Shown here: in pieces, positions 29,508 to 38,470 of the stretch | Layout: each line of letters opens with the position of its first letter | Position numbering within the stretch: position 1 is the stretch's first letter | NCBI RefSeq assembly: GCF_002906155.1 | Contig: NZ_MUJK01000002.1 | Coordinates: 1 to 64,000 of the forward strand | DNA length: 64,000 nt | Direction: 5' to 3' | From: Pseudomonas laurylsulfativorans | GTDB lineage: Bacteria > Pseudomonadota > Gammaproteobacteria > Pseudomonadales > Pseudomonadaceae | Notes under the pieces: generated by a model | Seen by the model: only the letters and a program-made list of their open reading frames with translations | Database searches by the model: none | Told to the model about the DNA's origin: nothing | Program-made: the position numbers and the translations under genes

Positions 29508-30797
29508 ATGAAGCTGACATTCCTCCTGTTGCTGCTTTGTGCAACGACCCCGACAGCCTGGGGCTGGTCCAACCATACGGTGGGCAGCTACCTGGCGTTG
29601 CAGGACCTGCCGGCCTTGCGCGACGCACCGCAGGTCAAGGTCGAACCGCTGGAACAGTTTCTCTCGCAACAATACGAGGCCGTGAGCGCGTTGCTCGACG
29701 AGCAGGAGCGCTTCGCCCGCAAACACTTCCCCCAGTACCCGCCACGCCCCGACAACCTGCGATTGCCAGCCGTGCCGGGGGACAATCTGCGCCACGACTT
29801 TCTCACCGCACTGCGGATCAACCCGCAGATTCATCTGGCGATGGTCATCCAGCCGATGCCGGGCAAGGATCTGCCCGAGCGTGAACACCTAAACGCCGAG
29901 CAGGTCATGGTCGAGCAGACCCTCTCGCCATGGAATCGCCAGCGCTTCATCCGCGTGACCGACAACGAAAAAGTCGCCCCCCTGGCCGTGTTGGCCAGCG
30001 CCGCCGACGAACCGGATTACGGCCACGACATCAACCTGTTCAGCGACAACCCCGGTGCAGTCGGTGCGCTGTACGGCTTCGGCCCGCAGCCCTTCGGTGA
30101 CGCGCGGTTCCAGTACAGCTCCCAGGCGCCATTCCATATGGGCTTCTTCCATGAGAGCCCGGTGGTGTACGCCGCTGCCGGATTTCTCGAACGCAGTTGG
30201 CCCGACTGGCGCGCCTATCAATACATGGGGTTGGCGCGACTGGCCTTTGCCACCGGCCATCCTTACTGGGGCTATCGCTTTCTCGGCTGGGGCCTGCACC
30301 ACATTCAGGACCTGACCCAGCCTTATCACGCCAAGCCATTGCCCGGCGTCGATCTCGCCAATCTTCTTCTGCTGGAAGGCAAGGCACTGGCCGGTTTCGC
30401 TGCCGACAAGCAGGCGTCCATCGAACGGGTCGCCACCCGGCACATGGAAGTGGAGAAGTATCAGTCGACCTGGCTGCGTCGTTTGCTGCGCGCCGGTCAG
30501 GCCCATCCGATGCTCGACGCTTATGCCGATTCTGCCCAAGACGCCCGTTACCCGTCGTACTCGGTGGACTACTTGCGCGAAGTGGTGAGTGCCGAGTCCG
30601 TCGACGAGTCCGCAGCGTTCGACCAAGCCATCGGCCAGTGGCTGGACGCAGCACCGATCACCAGCGATTTCAGCAGCGGTAACCAGCTGCAGCGCGAAAA
30701 TTTCGACCATCCGGCACTCAATCAACAGCTGTTCAAACTGCTGGGACATTTCGGCGCGCACAGCCGGATTTACGCCCGTGCGGGATTGGCGCCATAG
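29508..30797 (+). CDS. Secreted zinc-dependent phospholipase C-like protein
   Basis: The 429-aa protein has a clear signal peptide, MKLTFLLLLLCATTPTAWG, and the predicted mature protein begins WSNHT. In the zinc PLC/P1-nuclease family an N-terminal Trp coordinates zinc through its backbone, so this cut site is itself evidence. LHHIQDLTQPYHAKP (about residues 263-277) carries the family His-Asp-Pro-His zinc ligands, and further His and Asp residues (DEPDYGHDINLF) match. It would act on phospholipid in the periplasm or outside the cell. The frame is open to 29445, but the ATG at 29508 is the only one giving the signal peptide. Confidence 0.8.
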   Translation: MKLTFLLLLLCATTPTAWGWSNHTVGSYLALQDLPALRDAPQVKVEPLEQFLSQQYEAVSALLDEQERFARKHFPQYPPRPDNLRLPAVPGDNLRHDFLTALRINPQIHLAMVIQPMPGKDLPEREHLNAEQVMVEQTLSPWNRQRFIRVTDNEKVAPLAVLASAADEPDYGHDINLFSDNPGAVGALYGFGPQPFGDARFQYSSQAPFHMGFFHESPVVYAAAGFLERSWPDWRAYQYMGLARLAFATGHPYWGYRFLGWGLHHIQDLTQPYHAKPLPGVDLANLLLLEGKALAGFAADKQASIERVATRHMEVEKYQSTWLRRLLRAGQAHPMLDAYADSAQDARYPSYSVDYLREVVSAESVDESAAFDQAIGQWLDAAPITSDFSSGNQLQRENFDHPALNQQLFKLLGHFGAHSRIYARAGLAP

Positions 30798-30857
30798 CCA
30801 TTGCGGCCAATTTGACCGAACACAAAAACAATAAAACCAGGGAAGGAGGAACAGATC

Positions 30858-32813
30858 ATGAATAGTCGAATTCGCCTGTGTGGCGCAGCGCTACCCGGCG
30901 TCGGCCTGGCAGGACTGCTGCAACTGTGCGCGGTCGACGGCGTGCAGGCCGAGGAGTTCAGCGTGCTGGACAAGCAGATCACCGGTTCATTCGACAGTAC
31001 TTTGTCTTATGGCCGCTTGTGGCGGGTCCAGGGCCGGGACAGGAACAACGACGACGTCAACACCAACGACGGCAATCGCAACTTCGACACCGGGCTGGTT
31101 TCCGAGGTGTACAAGATCACCTCGGAGCTTGAGGCCAACTATCAGAACTACGGGATGTTCGTGCGCGGCACTGCGTTCTATGACACCCAGCTGATGGACA
31201 AGCGCAACGATTACTACAGCAACAACAACCCATCGCAACCCAGTCAGAGTTACCCGCAGGACGACCATTTCACCAGCCAGACCCGCGATATCGCCGGCAG
31301 CCGGGTGGAGTTGCTCGACGCCTATCTCTATGGCAACTGGGACGTGGCGCAGATGCCGCTGACGGCACGCATAGGGCGCCAGGTGTTCAACTGGGGCGAG
31401 GGGATTTTCTACCGTGGCGGGATCAACACCACCAACCCGGTGGATGCGGCCAAGTACCGTCTGCCCGGCGCCGAAGTCAAGGAAGTGCTGGTACCGGTGG
31501 AAGCGCTCAGCTTCAACATCGGCCTGACCGACACCCTGACCATGGAAAGCTTTTACCAGACCAACTGGAAGGAAACCCGCATCGACCCGGTCGGCACTTT
31601 CTACTCGCAGACGGACCTGTTCGCCGACGGCGGCAACACCGCCTACAACAACTTCAGCGGTACCGCGCTGGACACCCCGGTGCCTGGCTTCGGCAACGTG
31701 ATCGACCTGTACAGCGCGCTGGGCAACAACCCGCTGCTCAACCAGGCCCTGAGCACCACCGGCCTGTACGCCAACGGGGTTACCCCGGCCTTTGGCAATA
31801 CCGTCAAAGTGGCCACGGTCGGCAAGGATTACAACGCGCGCAACGACGGTCAGTTCGGTTTCGCTTTTCGCTACATCGCAGAGGAACTCAACAGCACCGA
31901 GTTCGGCTTGTACATGGTCAACTACCACGCCAAGGAACCGACCATTTCCGCCGATCTGGGCGGGTACAAGGGCATCGACATGAACGCCCTGACCAACCTG
32001 CTGGCCGGTGTCGCCGGCAGTCAGGCGGGGCAACTGGCCAACGGCCTGGCGACCATGGATGTGCTGGGCAATATTCAGGCGCATCGGCGCTATGCCGAAG
32101 ACATCCGCATGTACGGCTTCAGTTTCAACACCACCCTGGGCCAGGCGTCGGTGTTCGGTGAAGTGGCTTATCGGCCGAACCTGCCCATCGGGGTCGCCGC
32201 CACCAACGACCTGATCGGCGACCTGGCCAACGGCGCCGCCGCAGCGGCAGCTGGCCAGACCATCAACATTGGCGGGCAGCAGGTCACGCTCGACAGCCAG
32301 ATCAATAACGCCGAGCGAGTGGAAGCGTTCAACACCTCCATGGGCACCATTTACAACTTTGGCCCGAGCCTGTCTTTCGATTCGATGTTCGGCGTGTTCG
32401 AACTGGCGTCCGAGCACCTGCGCGGCAGCAGCCTGCAATACACCGCTTATGACGGCAGTAACCGTTACTACGCGGGCACCGGTAACTTTTCCTATGTGTC
32501 CGGTGGCGAGCGCGGCGACCAGGTCAACCGCAACTCCTACAGCTACACCGCGATGCTCAACGGCACCTGGAACGACGTGTATGCCGGGGTCAACGTCTCG
32601 CCTTATGTCGTCTACAAGGATGACTTCGAGGGCAACAGCTATCAGGCGGGCAACATCATCGAGGGCCGCAAGGCCTACACCCTGGGGATCAAGGCCAATT
32701 ACCAGAACAAGCTGGAGGCCGAGCTGCAATACACCGAGTTCTTTGGTGGTGGGCAGGACAACGGCCTGCGTGATCGCGACAACGTTGGTTTCAACCTCAA
32801 GTATTTCTTGTGA
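30858..32813 (+). CDS. DUF1302 family outer-membrane-type protein
   Basis: The 651-aa protein has an N-terminal export signal (residues 1-31, cleavage after VQA) and a long aromatic-rich, beta-strand-like body, ending in YFL with a terminal hydrophobic residue as in outer-membrane barrels. It matches DUF1302, a Pseudomonas family usually paired with DUF1329. AAGGAGG lies just before the ATG. The PLC gene is 60 bp upstream and may be co-transcribed. Function is unknown; a role in hydrophobic substrate traffic is often suggested for the family. Confidence 0.85.
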   Translation: MNSRIRLCGAALPGVGLAGLLQLCAVDGVQAEEFSVLDKQITGSFDSTLSYGRLWRVQGRDRNNDDVNTNDGNRNFDTGLVSEVYKITSELEANYQNYGMFVRGTAFYDTQLMDKRNDYYSNNNPSQPSQSYPQDDHFTSQTRDIAGSRVELLDAYLYGNWDVAQMPLTARIGRQVFNWGEGIFYRGGINTTNPVDAAKYRLPGAEVKEVLVPVEALSFNIGLTDTLTMESFYQTNWKETRIDPVGTFYSQTDLFADGGNTAYNNFSGTALDTPVPGFGNVIDLYSALGNNPLLNQALSTTGLYANGVTPAFGNTVKVATVGKDYNARNDGQFGFAFRYIAEELNSTEFGLYMVNYHAKEPTISADLGGYKGIDMNALTNLLAGVAGSQAGQLANGLATMDVLGNIQAHRRYAEDIRMYGFSFNTTLGQASVFGEVAYRPNLPIGVAATNDLIGDLANGAAAAAAGQTINIGGQQVTLDSQINNAERVEAFNTSMGTIYNFGPSLSFDSMFGVFELASEHLRGSSLQYTAYDGSNRYYAGTGNFSYVSGGERGDQVNRNSYSYTAMLNGTWNDVYAGVNVSPYVVYKDDFEGNSYQAGNIIEGRKAYTLGIKANYQNKLEAELQYTEFFGGGQDNGLRDRDNVGFNLKYFL

Positions 32814-32824
32814 CAGCTCTTCCC

Positions 32825-32918
32825 CTTGTAGGAGCGGGCTTGCCCGCGATGACGGCAGCACATTCGACATCAATGTTGGCTGACCCACCGCTATCGCTGG
32901 CAAGCCAGCTCCTACAAG
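32825..32918 (+). repeat. REPIN B (copy of REPIN A with compensatory changes)
   Basis: TGTAGGAGCGGGCTTGCCCGCGATG and the partner TCGCTGGCAAGCCAGCTCCTACA enclose a loop sharing GCACATTCGACATC and CCACCGCTATCGC with the REPIN at 29284. The small inner hairpins have changed in pairs (CGGGC/GCCCG on the left, CTGGC/GCCAG on the right), so each still folds. Confidence 0.88.
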
Positions 32919-32959
32919 TGCCGGGCGCAGTGCATCTGCCTTTATTTCGGAGAACGATC

Positions 32960-34333
32960 ATGTTTCACACTTCACGACTGACCAAGACCACGCTGGCGCT
33001 GCTCCTGAGTCTGGCCGCCGGCAGCGCGCTGGCCGCGGTCGCGCCCCAGCAAGCCGAGCAATTGAAAACCACGCTGACGCCGCTGGGGGCCGAACGTGCC
33101 GGCAACGCGGCCGGGACCATTCCGGCCTGGACGGGCGGCATCACCCAGGCGCCGGCGGGCTACAAGCCGGGTCAGCATCACCTGGACCCGTATGCGGCGG
33201 ACAAACCGCTGTTCACCATCACCAAGGCCAACCTTGAACAGTACAAGGCCCACCTCAGCCCGGGTCAGATCGCACTGTTCAACAGCTACCCCGACACCTT
33301 CCAGATGCCGATCTATCCTTCTCGCCGCTCGGGTTCGGCGCCGCAATGGCTGTATGACAACACCCTGAAAAACGCGACCTCGGCCAAGCTGCTCGATGGT
33401 GGGACCGGGTTTGCCGATGCCTATGGCGGTGTGCCGTTCCCGGTGCCCAAGGACGGGGTCGAGGTGCTGTGGAACCACATCACCCGTTATCGCGGCATCT
33501 ATGTGGTCCGACGTGCCTCTGAAGCTCCGGTGCAACGCAACGGCAGCTTCGCGCTTGTGACCTCGCAGCAGGAGGGGCTCTTCAACTATTACCGCCCGGG
33601 CGGACAGTTTGCCGACCTGAAAAACATCCTGTTTTACTACCTGGCCTTCGTGAAGAGTCCGGCTCGGCTGGCTGGCGGTGCGGCGTTGGTTCACGAGACC
33701 CTGGACCAGCTCAAGGACCCGCGTCAGGCCTGGGTCTACGACGCGGGCCAACGTCGTGTGCGGCGGGCGCCGAACCTCGCGTATGACACCCCGATCGCCT
33801 CCTCCGACGGCCTGCGCACGGCGGACGATACCGACCTGTTCAACGGCTCGCCGGACCGCTACGACTGGAAGCTCAAGGGCAAGCAAGAGGTCTACATTCC
33901 CTATAACAATTACAAAGTCGGCAGCCCTGAGGTGAAGTACGAGCAGTTGCTCACACCGGGCCACCTCAACCCGCAATTCACCCGCTATGAGCTGCATCGG
34001 GTCTGGGTGGTCGAAGGCACGCTCAAGCCGGGCGCGCGGCATATCTATTCCAAGCGCGTGCTGTTTCTGGACGAGGACAGCTGGGGCGCCGCCTTGGTGG
34101 ATCAATACGACGGGCGAGGGGAGTTGTGGCGGGTGTCGATGGCCTACCTGAAAAACTTCTACGACCTGCCCACCACCTGGAGCGCGCTGGACGTATTCCA
34201 TGACTTGCAGGCGCGTCGTTACTACGTGCAGAACCTGGATAACGAAGAGCAAGGCACCGTGGACTTCGCCCAACCGGTGCCGGAAGACGCGTACTTCATG
34301 CCGTCGGCGTTGCGCCAGCGGGGTACGCGGTGA
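32960..34333 (+). CDS. DUF1329 family periplasmic protein
   Basis: The 457-aa protein has a signal peptide (MFHTSRLTKTTLALLLSLAA..ALA, cut near residue 25) and the DUF1329 signatures PAWTGGITQAPAGYKPGQHH and GGVPFPVPKDGVEVLWNH. Such proteins are LolA/LolB-like periplasmic folds of unknown role, normally encoded beside DUF1302 as here, although a REPIN separates the two. CGGAGAACG precedes the ATG at 32960. No transporter of the MMPL type, often found with this pair, is present. Confidence 0.88.
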   Translation: MFHTSRLTKTTLALLLSLAAGSALAAVAPQQAEQLKTTLTPLGAERAGNAAGTIPAWTGGITQAPAGYKPGQHHLDPYAADKPLFTITKANLEQYKAHLSPGQIALFNSYPDTFQMPIYPSRRSGSAPQWLYDNTLKNATSAKLLDGGTGFADAYGGVPFPVPKDGVEVLWNHITRYRGIYVVRRASEAPVQRNGSFALVTSQQEGLFNYYRPGGQFADLKNILFYYLAFVKSPARLAGGAALVHETLDQLKDPRQAWVYDAGQRRVRRAPNLAYDTPIASSDGLRTADDTDLFNGSPDRYDWKLKGKQEVYIPYNNYKVGSPEVKYEQLLTPGHLNPQFTRYELHRVWVVEGTLKPGARHIYSKRVLFLDEDSWGAALVDQYDGRGELWRVSMAYLKNFYDLPTTWSALDVFHDLQARRYYVQNLDNEEQGTVDFAQPVPEDAYFMPSALRQRGTR

Positions 34334-34390
34334 GGGCGTAAGCCTTGGAAAGTTGCAGTCAGTCAGACCTCAATCGCAGAAAACCGGTCC

Positions 34391-34492
34391 TGTAGGAGCG
34401 AGCTCGCTCGCGAAGAACTGGCCAGCGCCGCGGTCATTCAGAATGCACGCGTTATCGTTGACCACCATCGCGAGCAAGCTCGCTCCTACAGG
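34391..34492 (+). repeat. REPIN (GAGC type), last one in the window
   Basis: TGTAGGAGCGAGCTCGCTCGCGA and TCGCGAGCAAGCTCGCTCCTACA are inverted copies around an unrelated loop, between the convergent DUF1329 and chemoreceptor genes. Confidence 0.88.
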
Positions 34493-34507
34493 ACGAGCCT
34501 GAATTCA

Positions 34508-36427
34508 TCAGATTCGGAAGTGGCTCACCATCTGCTGCAATTGCCCACCCAACCGCGCCAGCTCAACGCTCGACTGGGCGGTTTCATTGCTCGCCGCAGC
34601 CGTCTGCTCCGACACATCGCGCACGTTGATGATGCTGCGGCTGATCTCTTCGGCCACGGCGCTTTGCTGTTCGGCCGCGGCAGCGATCTGCTGGTTCATC
34701 GACTGGATGTTGGACACCGTGCGGGTAATGCTCTCCAGTGACTCGCCGGCCTTGCGGGTCAGGGCCACGCTGCTGTCGGTGAGGGCGCGGCTGTTGTTCA
34801 TCACGGCGGATACTTGTTGCGTGCCGTTCTGCAGGCCAGCCACCAGGCCTTCGATTTCCTCGGTGGATTTCTGCGTGCGCTGGGCCAGGCCGCGGACCTC
34901 GTCGGCCACTACCGCAAAACCACGACCGGCTTCACCGGCGCGGGCTGCTTCGATGGCGGCGTTGAGCGCCAGCAGGTTGGTCTGCTCGGCCACGGCCTTG
35001 ATCACGTCCATGACGCTGCCGATCTTGTCGCTTTCCCGTTGCAACACGCTCATGGCCTCGGTTGAACGCACCACCTCGCTGGCCAGACGCTCGATCTGGG
35101 CGATGGCTTCGTTGACCACTTTGTCACCTTCACGGGCTTCGCCGTCCGCCGCTGCAGCGGCTTGCGAGGCTTCTTCGGCGTTGCGTGCGACTTCCTGCAC
35201 GGTGGCGGTCATCTCGTGCATGGCAGTGGCGACCTGATCGGTCTCGACTTTCTGGCTGTTGACCCCGGCGCTGGTCTGCTCGGTCACGGCCGACAGCTCT
35301 TCGGCGGCGCTGGCGATCTGTGTCACGCCGTCGCGGATGCCGCTGATCAAGTCGCGCAGGGTCACGCCCATGCGCGCGATGCCTTGTTGCAACACACCGA
35401 GTTCGTCGCGACGGGTGACCCGTACGTTCTGCGACAGGTCGCCGCTGGCGATGCGATCGACCACCGCCAGGGTTTCGCGCAATGGGCGGGTGATCTGGCC
35501 AGTGATGACCACGGCGGCAATGATGCCCACCAGCAATGCCAGCAATGTGCTGATCAGTTGCAAGGTGCGCGCCTGGGCGCTTTCGGTGTCACGGCGATCA
35601 AGCTGGATCTGATACAGCTGATCGCTCTGGGACACGATGGCGGCGCCCTGGTCGGTCATTTCCTTGCGCGCCTGCACCGCGTCATTGCTGGCGGCCTTGT
35701 AGGCCTGCAAAGCGCTGCGATAGTTGCCCAGCGCGTTTTCCAGCTGACGCAGGGCGTCTTGCTGGGAGTCGGCGAATTGCGTGTTCAGTGGTTTCAGGCT
35801 GGCGATGGCGGCGTCCAGTTGGCCGACGGCTTTTTGCTCGGTCTCGGTATTGGTGCTGGCGGTGTAGCCGCGCACGTCGTAACGGGCCAGCAGGAATGCT
35901 TCCTTGGCCGCCGTGATGGCCTGGAACTGTTCGAAACGCTGGTCGCTCAACGGCATTTGCTGCACGTGGGTATTGATGTCATTGATCAGCGTGTTGGCGG
36001 TTTCGGCGTTGGCACTCATGGCGTCGCGGGCGCTGTTGCCCGCGCGATAAGCGTTGCGCATCTTGCCCAGGGACGTCTTGTAGGCGTCGACGACGGCGCC
36101 TTGTTCCCGGAGCAGCTTGAGGTTTTCCGGGCTATTGAACTTCGCCAGCAGGGCCTGTTGCTGGGCCGAGAAGGCATCGAGGGTGGTCTGCACGCTCTGC
36201 GCGGCGGTTTCGTCGCCGTTGGTCAGCATGTATTGCAGGCGAACTACGCGCAGCTTGGTCAGGCCGGCGTTGAGTTGGGTGATGTCGCTCATCCAGTTGC
36301 TGCGGTCGATCAACCCGCCCAGGCTGGTCCAGCCGGTCAGGGCGAGGACGCAGGTCAGTGCCAGGACCAGGCCGAATCCCAGACCCAGTTTCAGGTTCAC
36401 GCTGATGTTGCCGAGCCAGCTATTCAT
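34508..36427 (-). CDS. Methyl-accepting chemotaxis protein
   Basis: The 639-aa inner-membrane receptor has a first membrane helix at about residues 10-30, a periplasmic four-helix bundle of about 260 residues, a second membrane helix ([16 protein letters not shown], about 300), a HAMP domain and a long cytoplasmic coiled coil. The signalling tip [20 protein letters not shown] and [20 protein letters not shown] is the invariant CheA/CheW contact. There is no C-terminal CheR-tethering pentapeptide. The start at 36427 ([15 protein letters not shown]) is chosen over an extension to 36529. The sensed ligand is not evident. Confidence 0.93.
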   Translation of the reverse strand: MNSWLGNISVNLKLGLGFGLVLALTCVLALTGWTSLGGLIDRSNWMSDITQLNAGLTKLRVVRLQYMLTNGDETAAQSVQTTLDAFSAQQQALLAKFNSPENLKLLREQGAVVDAYKTSLGKMRNAYRAGNSARDAMSANAETANTLINDINTHVQQMPLSDQRFEQFQAITAAKEAFLLARYDVRGYTASTNTETEQKAVGQLDAAIASLKPLNTQFADSQQDALRQLENALGNYRSALQAYKAASNDAVQARKEMTDQGAAIVSQSDQLYQIQLDRRDTESAQARTLQLISTLLALLVGIIAAVVITGQITRPLRETLAVVDRIASGDLSQNVRVTRRDELGVLQQGIARMGVTLRDLISGIRDGVTQIASAAEELSAVTEQTSAGVNSQKVETDQVATAMHEMTATVQEVARNAEEASQAAAAADGEAREGDKVVNEAIAQIERLASEVVRSTEAMSVLQRESDKIGSVMDVIKAVAEQTNLLALNAAIEAARAGEAGRGFAVVADEVRGLAQRTQKSTEEIEGLVAGLQNGTQQVSAVMNNSRALTDSSVALTRKAGESLESITRTVSNIQSMNQQIAAAAEQQSAVAEEISRSIINVRDVSEQTAAASNETAQSSVELARLGGQLQQMVSHFRI

Positions 36428-36654
36428 CAAATTCCTCCAGGAACGTAGTACTTCTTTGTCGTCGGTTGGCTGGAAGATTGTTTTTTTTGGGGGCCGCCAA
36501 GCTGTGTAAGCAGGATGTATCGGCAGCAATCCCGGGAGCTGAAAGGATTTTTCAGAAGGGATTCTGTAACAGGATTTTTACAGTGCTTTTAAGCTTTTTT
36601 TCACATGGGTTTCACCCGCCACCGACGCACGCTTCTTTAACCTCCCGGGATCTA

Positions 36655-37359
36655 ATGAAGTGGTGCATGCCGGCGAGGCGGCTTGATGTGGAATTAAGAC
36701 TGAGTCTTTTCGGGATAAAGCGCTCGATCGATCTGAATCGCTTCGCCCGCTATCGCAACGCTGCGGTGGTGTTGGCATCGACGCTGCTGGTGATCCCGCT
36801 GACCGTATTCCTGCTGCGTCCCGCCACCGTTCCGGACCTGGCTCATGGCAATGTGAGCGGTGCGCAGGCGTTGATGACCGGGTGGGCCAAGGGCGATTTG
36901 ATCGTGCTGGTGCGCCACGTCGAACGTTGCGATCACTCTTCGGCTCCCTGCCTGATCGGTAACGATGGCATTACCGAGCGCTCGCGCAGTGTTGCCACAA
37001 ATGTCGGGGCGCATTTCCAGAACCTGGGCCTGGACAAGACCGATATCTACAACAGCCCGATCCTGCGTACGGCGCAGACGGCCAGCTTCATGTTCAACAA
37101 GGTCGGCACGGGCGAAGACTGGTTGATCAGTTGCAAGGGCACCATGCTGCGCGATGCGTTGGCGCACAAGGTGGCCGGGCGTAACCTGATTCTGGTGACC
37201 CACAGCGAATGCATGGCGCAACTGGAAAAAGAACTCGATTTGACGGCTTCGACCCTGGGTTACGGCGCTTCTTTGTTTATCTCCGCCGAAACACCGCACA
37301 CTCCCCGCATGCTTGGCTTTATCGAAGCATCGGATTGGCCCACGGTGAAGCCCCATTGA
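36655..37359 (+). CDS. Membrane-anchored histidine phosphatase-family protein
   Basis: The protein of about 234 aa has a membrane helix (AAVVLASTLLVIPLTVFLL) followed by a small histidine-phosphatase domain: LIVLVRHVERCDHSS (catalytic RH), NSPILRTAQTASFMF, and the second His in LILVTHSECMAQ. The layout resembles Ais/PmrG, which trims phosphate from LPS core. The start is uncertain: ATG 36655, ATG 36667 or GTG 36688, the last with GAGGCGG at good spacing. The PAP2 phosphatase gene follows 31 bp later, so the two probably form an envelope-phosphate operon divergent from the chemoreceptor. Confidence 0.82.
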   Translation: MKWCMPARRLDVELRLSLFGIKRSIDLNRFARYRNAAVVLASTLLVIPLTVFLLRPATVPDLAHGNVSGAQALMTGWAKGDLIVLVRHVERCDHSSAPCLIGNDGITERSRSVATNVGAHFQNLGLDKTDIYNSPILRTAQTASFMFNKVGTGEDWLISCKGTMLRDALAHKVAGRNLILVTHSECMAQLEKELDLTASTLGYGASLFISAETPHTPRMLGFIEASDWPTVKPH

Positions 37360-37390
37360 ATTCCACCCTCCCTTTGAATCAGGACTCAGC

Positions 37391-38224
37391 ATGCTGACCG
37401 CTTCCCGCTACCGCTTTTATGCGGTGAACTTTGGTATTCCGCTGGCCTGCGCAGTCGCGGTTTTCCTGATGTTCGACATGACCAAAATCGACATCGCCTT
37501 CAATAACTATTTTTTTGATCCGGTGACGCAGACGTTCCCGTTGGACCAGGTCCATCTGTTCGAAAAAATCACCCACAAATGGGCGCGGATCATCCCGAAC
37601 TGGACCGGTGAAATTGCGATTATCGGTGCCTTGCTGTCGTTTCTCTGGCCGCGTCTGAAGGCTGAAAAACACTCGAAAATCATCGCGTTCCTGGAAAAAA
37701 TCAAAGTCGCACCGGTGCTGCGCTTTGCTACCCGGCACCGTCGCGATTTTCTCTACGTGGTGTTCGCGTTTTCCATCAGCACCGGGGTGATTCACTACCT
37801 TAAGGGCCACACCAGCGTGTATTGCCCGATCGAGACGACCCTGTACGGCGGCAAAATGGAGCACGTCGAGTGGTACGAGAATTTCAAACTGCTCAAGACC
37901 GCCGGTGATGGTCGCTGCTGGCCGGGCGGTCATGCGTCGGGTGGTTTCACCATGCTGGCGTTGTACTTCGTGGCTCGCCGTTATCGCTGGCGCTATTCCA
38001 AAGCGATCATGTACGGCTCGCTGACCCTCGGTTTCATCTACGGCACAACGCGGGTGCTGCAAGGCTGGCACTACATGTCCCACACCTTCTGGGCCGGGAT
38101 CTTTGTGTGGCTGGCGTGTTTGCTGACGGCGCTGGCGTTCTACGGGCGAGCAAGGCTGGAACAGCCAGTGCTCTCCAAAGCGCAACAACCGATGCCAGTG
38201 GCTCAGACTCAACCTGTGAATTGA
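37391..38224 (+). CDS. PAP2-family membrane phosphatase
   Basis: The 277-aa inner-membrane protein has about six hydrophobic segments and the PAP2 motifs: KGHTSVYCPIE in the place of the first motif, CWPGGHASGGF for the PSGH motif, and GTTRVLQGWHYMSHTF for the third (Arg and His catalytic). Such enzymes remove phosphate from lipid A, undecaprenyl diphosphate or phosphatidylglycerol phosphate on the periplasmic face. It is coupled to the upstream histidine phosphatase and ends at a terminator at 38241. Confidence 0.88.
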   Translation: MLTASRYRFYAVNFGIPLACAVAVFLMFDMTKIDIAFNNYFFDPVTQTFPLDQVHLFEKITHKWARIIPNWTGEIAIIGALLSFLWPRLKAEKHSKIIAFLEKIKVAPVLRFATRHRRDFLYVVFAFSISTGVIHYLKGHTSVYCPIETTLYGGKMEHVEWYENFKLLKTAGDGRCWPGGHASGGFTMLALYFVARRYRWRYSKAIMYGSLTLGFIYGTTRVLQGWHYMSHTFWAGIFVWLACLLTALAFYGRARLEQPVLSKAQQPMPVAQTQPVN

Positions 38225-38240
38225 GTTGGCGTTGAACTGC

Positions 38241-38275
38241 AAAACCCGCACCCCGAAAGGGTTACGGGTTTTTTG
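38241..38275 (+). terminator. Terminator after the PAP2 gene
   Basis: AAAACCCG and CGGGTTTT close a stem with an inner ACCC/GGGT extension and a CGAAA loop, followed by TTTTTT. It points rightward. Confidence 0.85.
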
Positions 38276-38332
38276 TTGCCCGGGGAAAGACGCCCCACCT
38301 TCAACGATGCAGGCCGTCAGGCAGATTCGCAG

Positions 38333-38360
38333 GCAAAAAAAAGCCCGCGGGAGGGCGGGC
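38333..38360 (-). terminator. Terminator for the DUF2252 gene
   Basis: On the minus strand GCCCGC and GCGGGC enclose a six-base loop and are followed by eight T residues. It lies about 110 nt beyond the DUF2252 stop. Confidence 0.8.
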
Positions 38361-38470
38361 AAACCGTAGTTTCTTGAATGAGCGAGCCAAATGTACAGGC
38401 TGGCGCGAGGTGGTGGGGTGAAGAAAAATTCATTTCTATCAGAGCCCCCGTACCAGAGCCTGCGACACAG

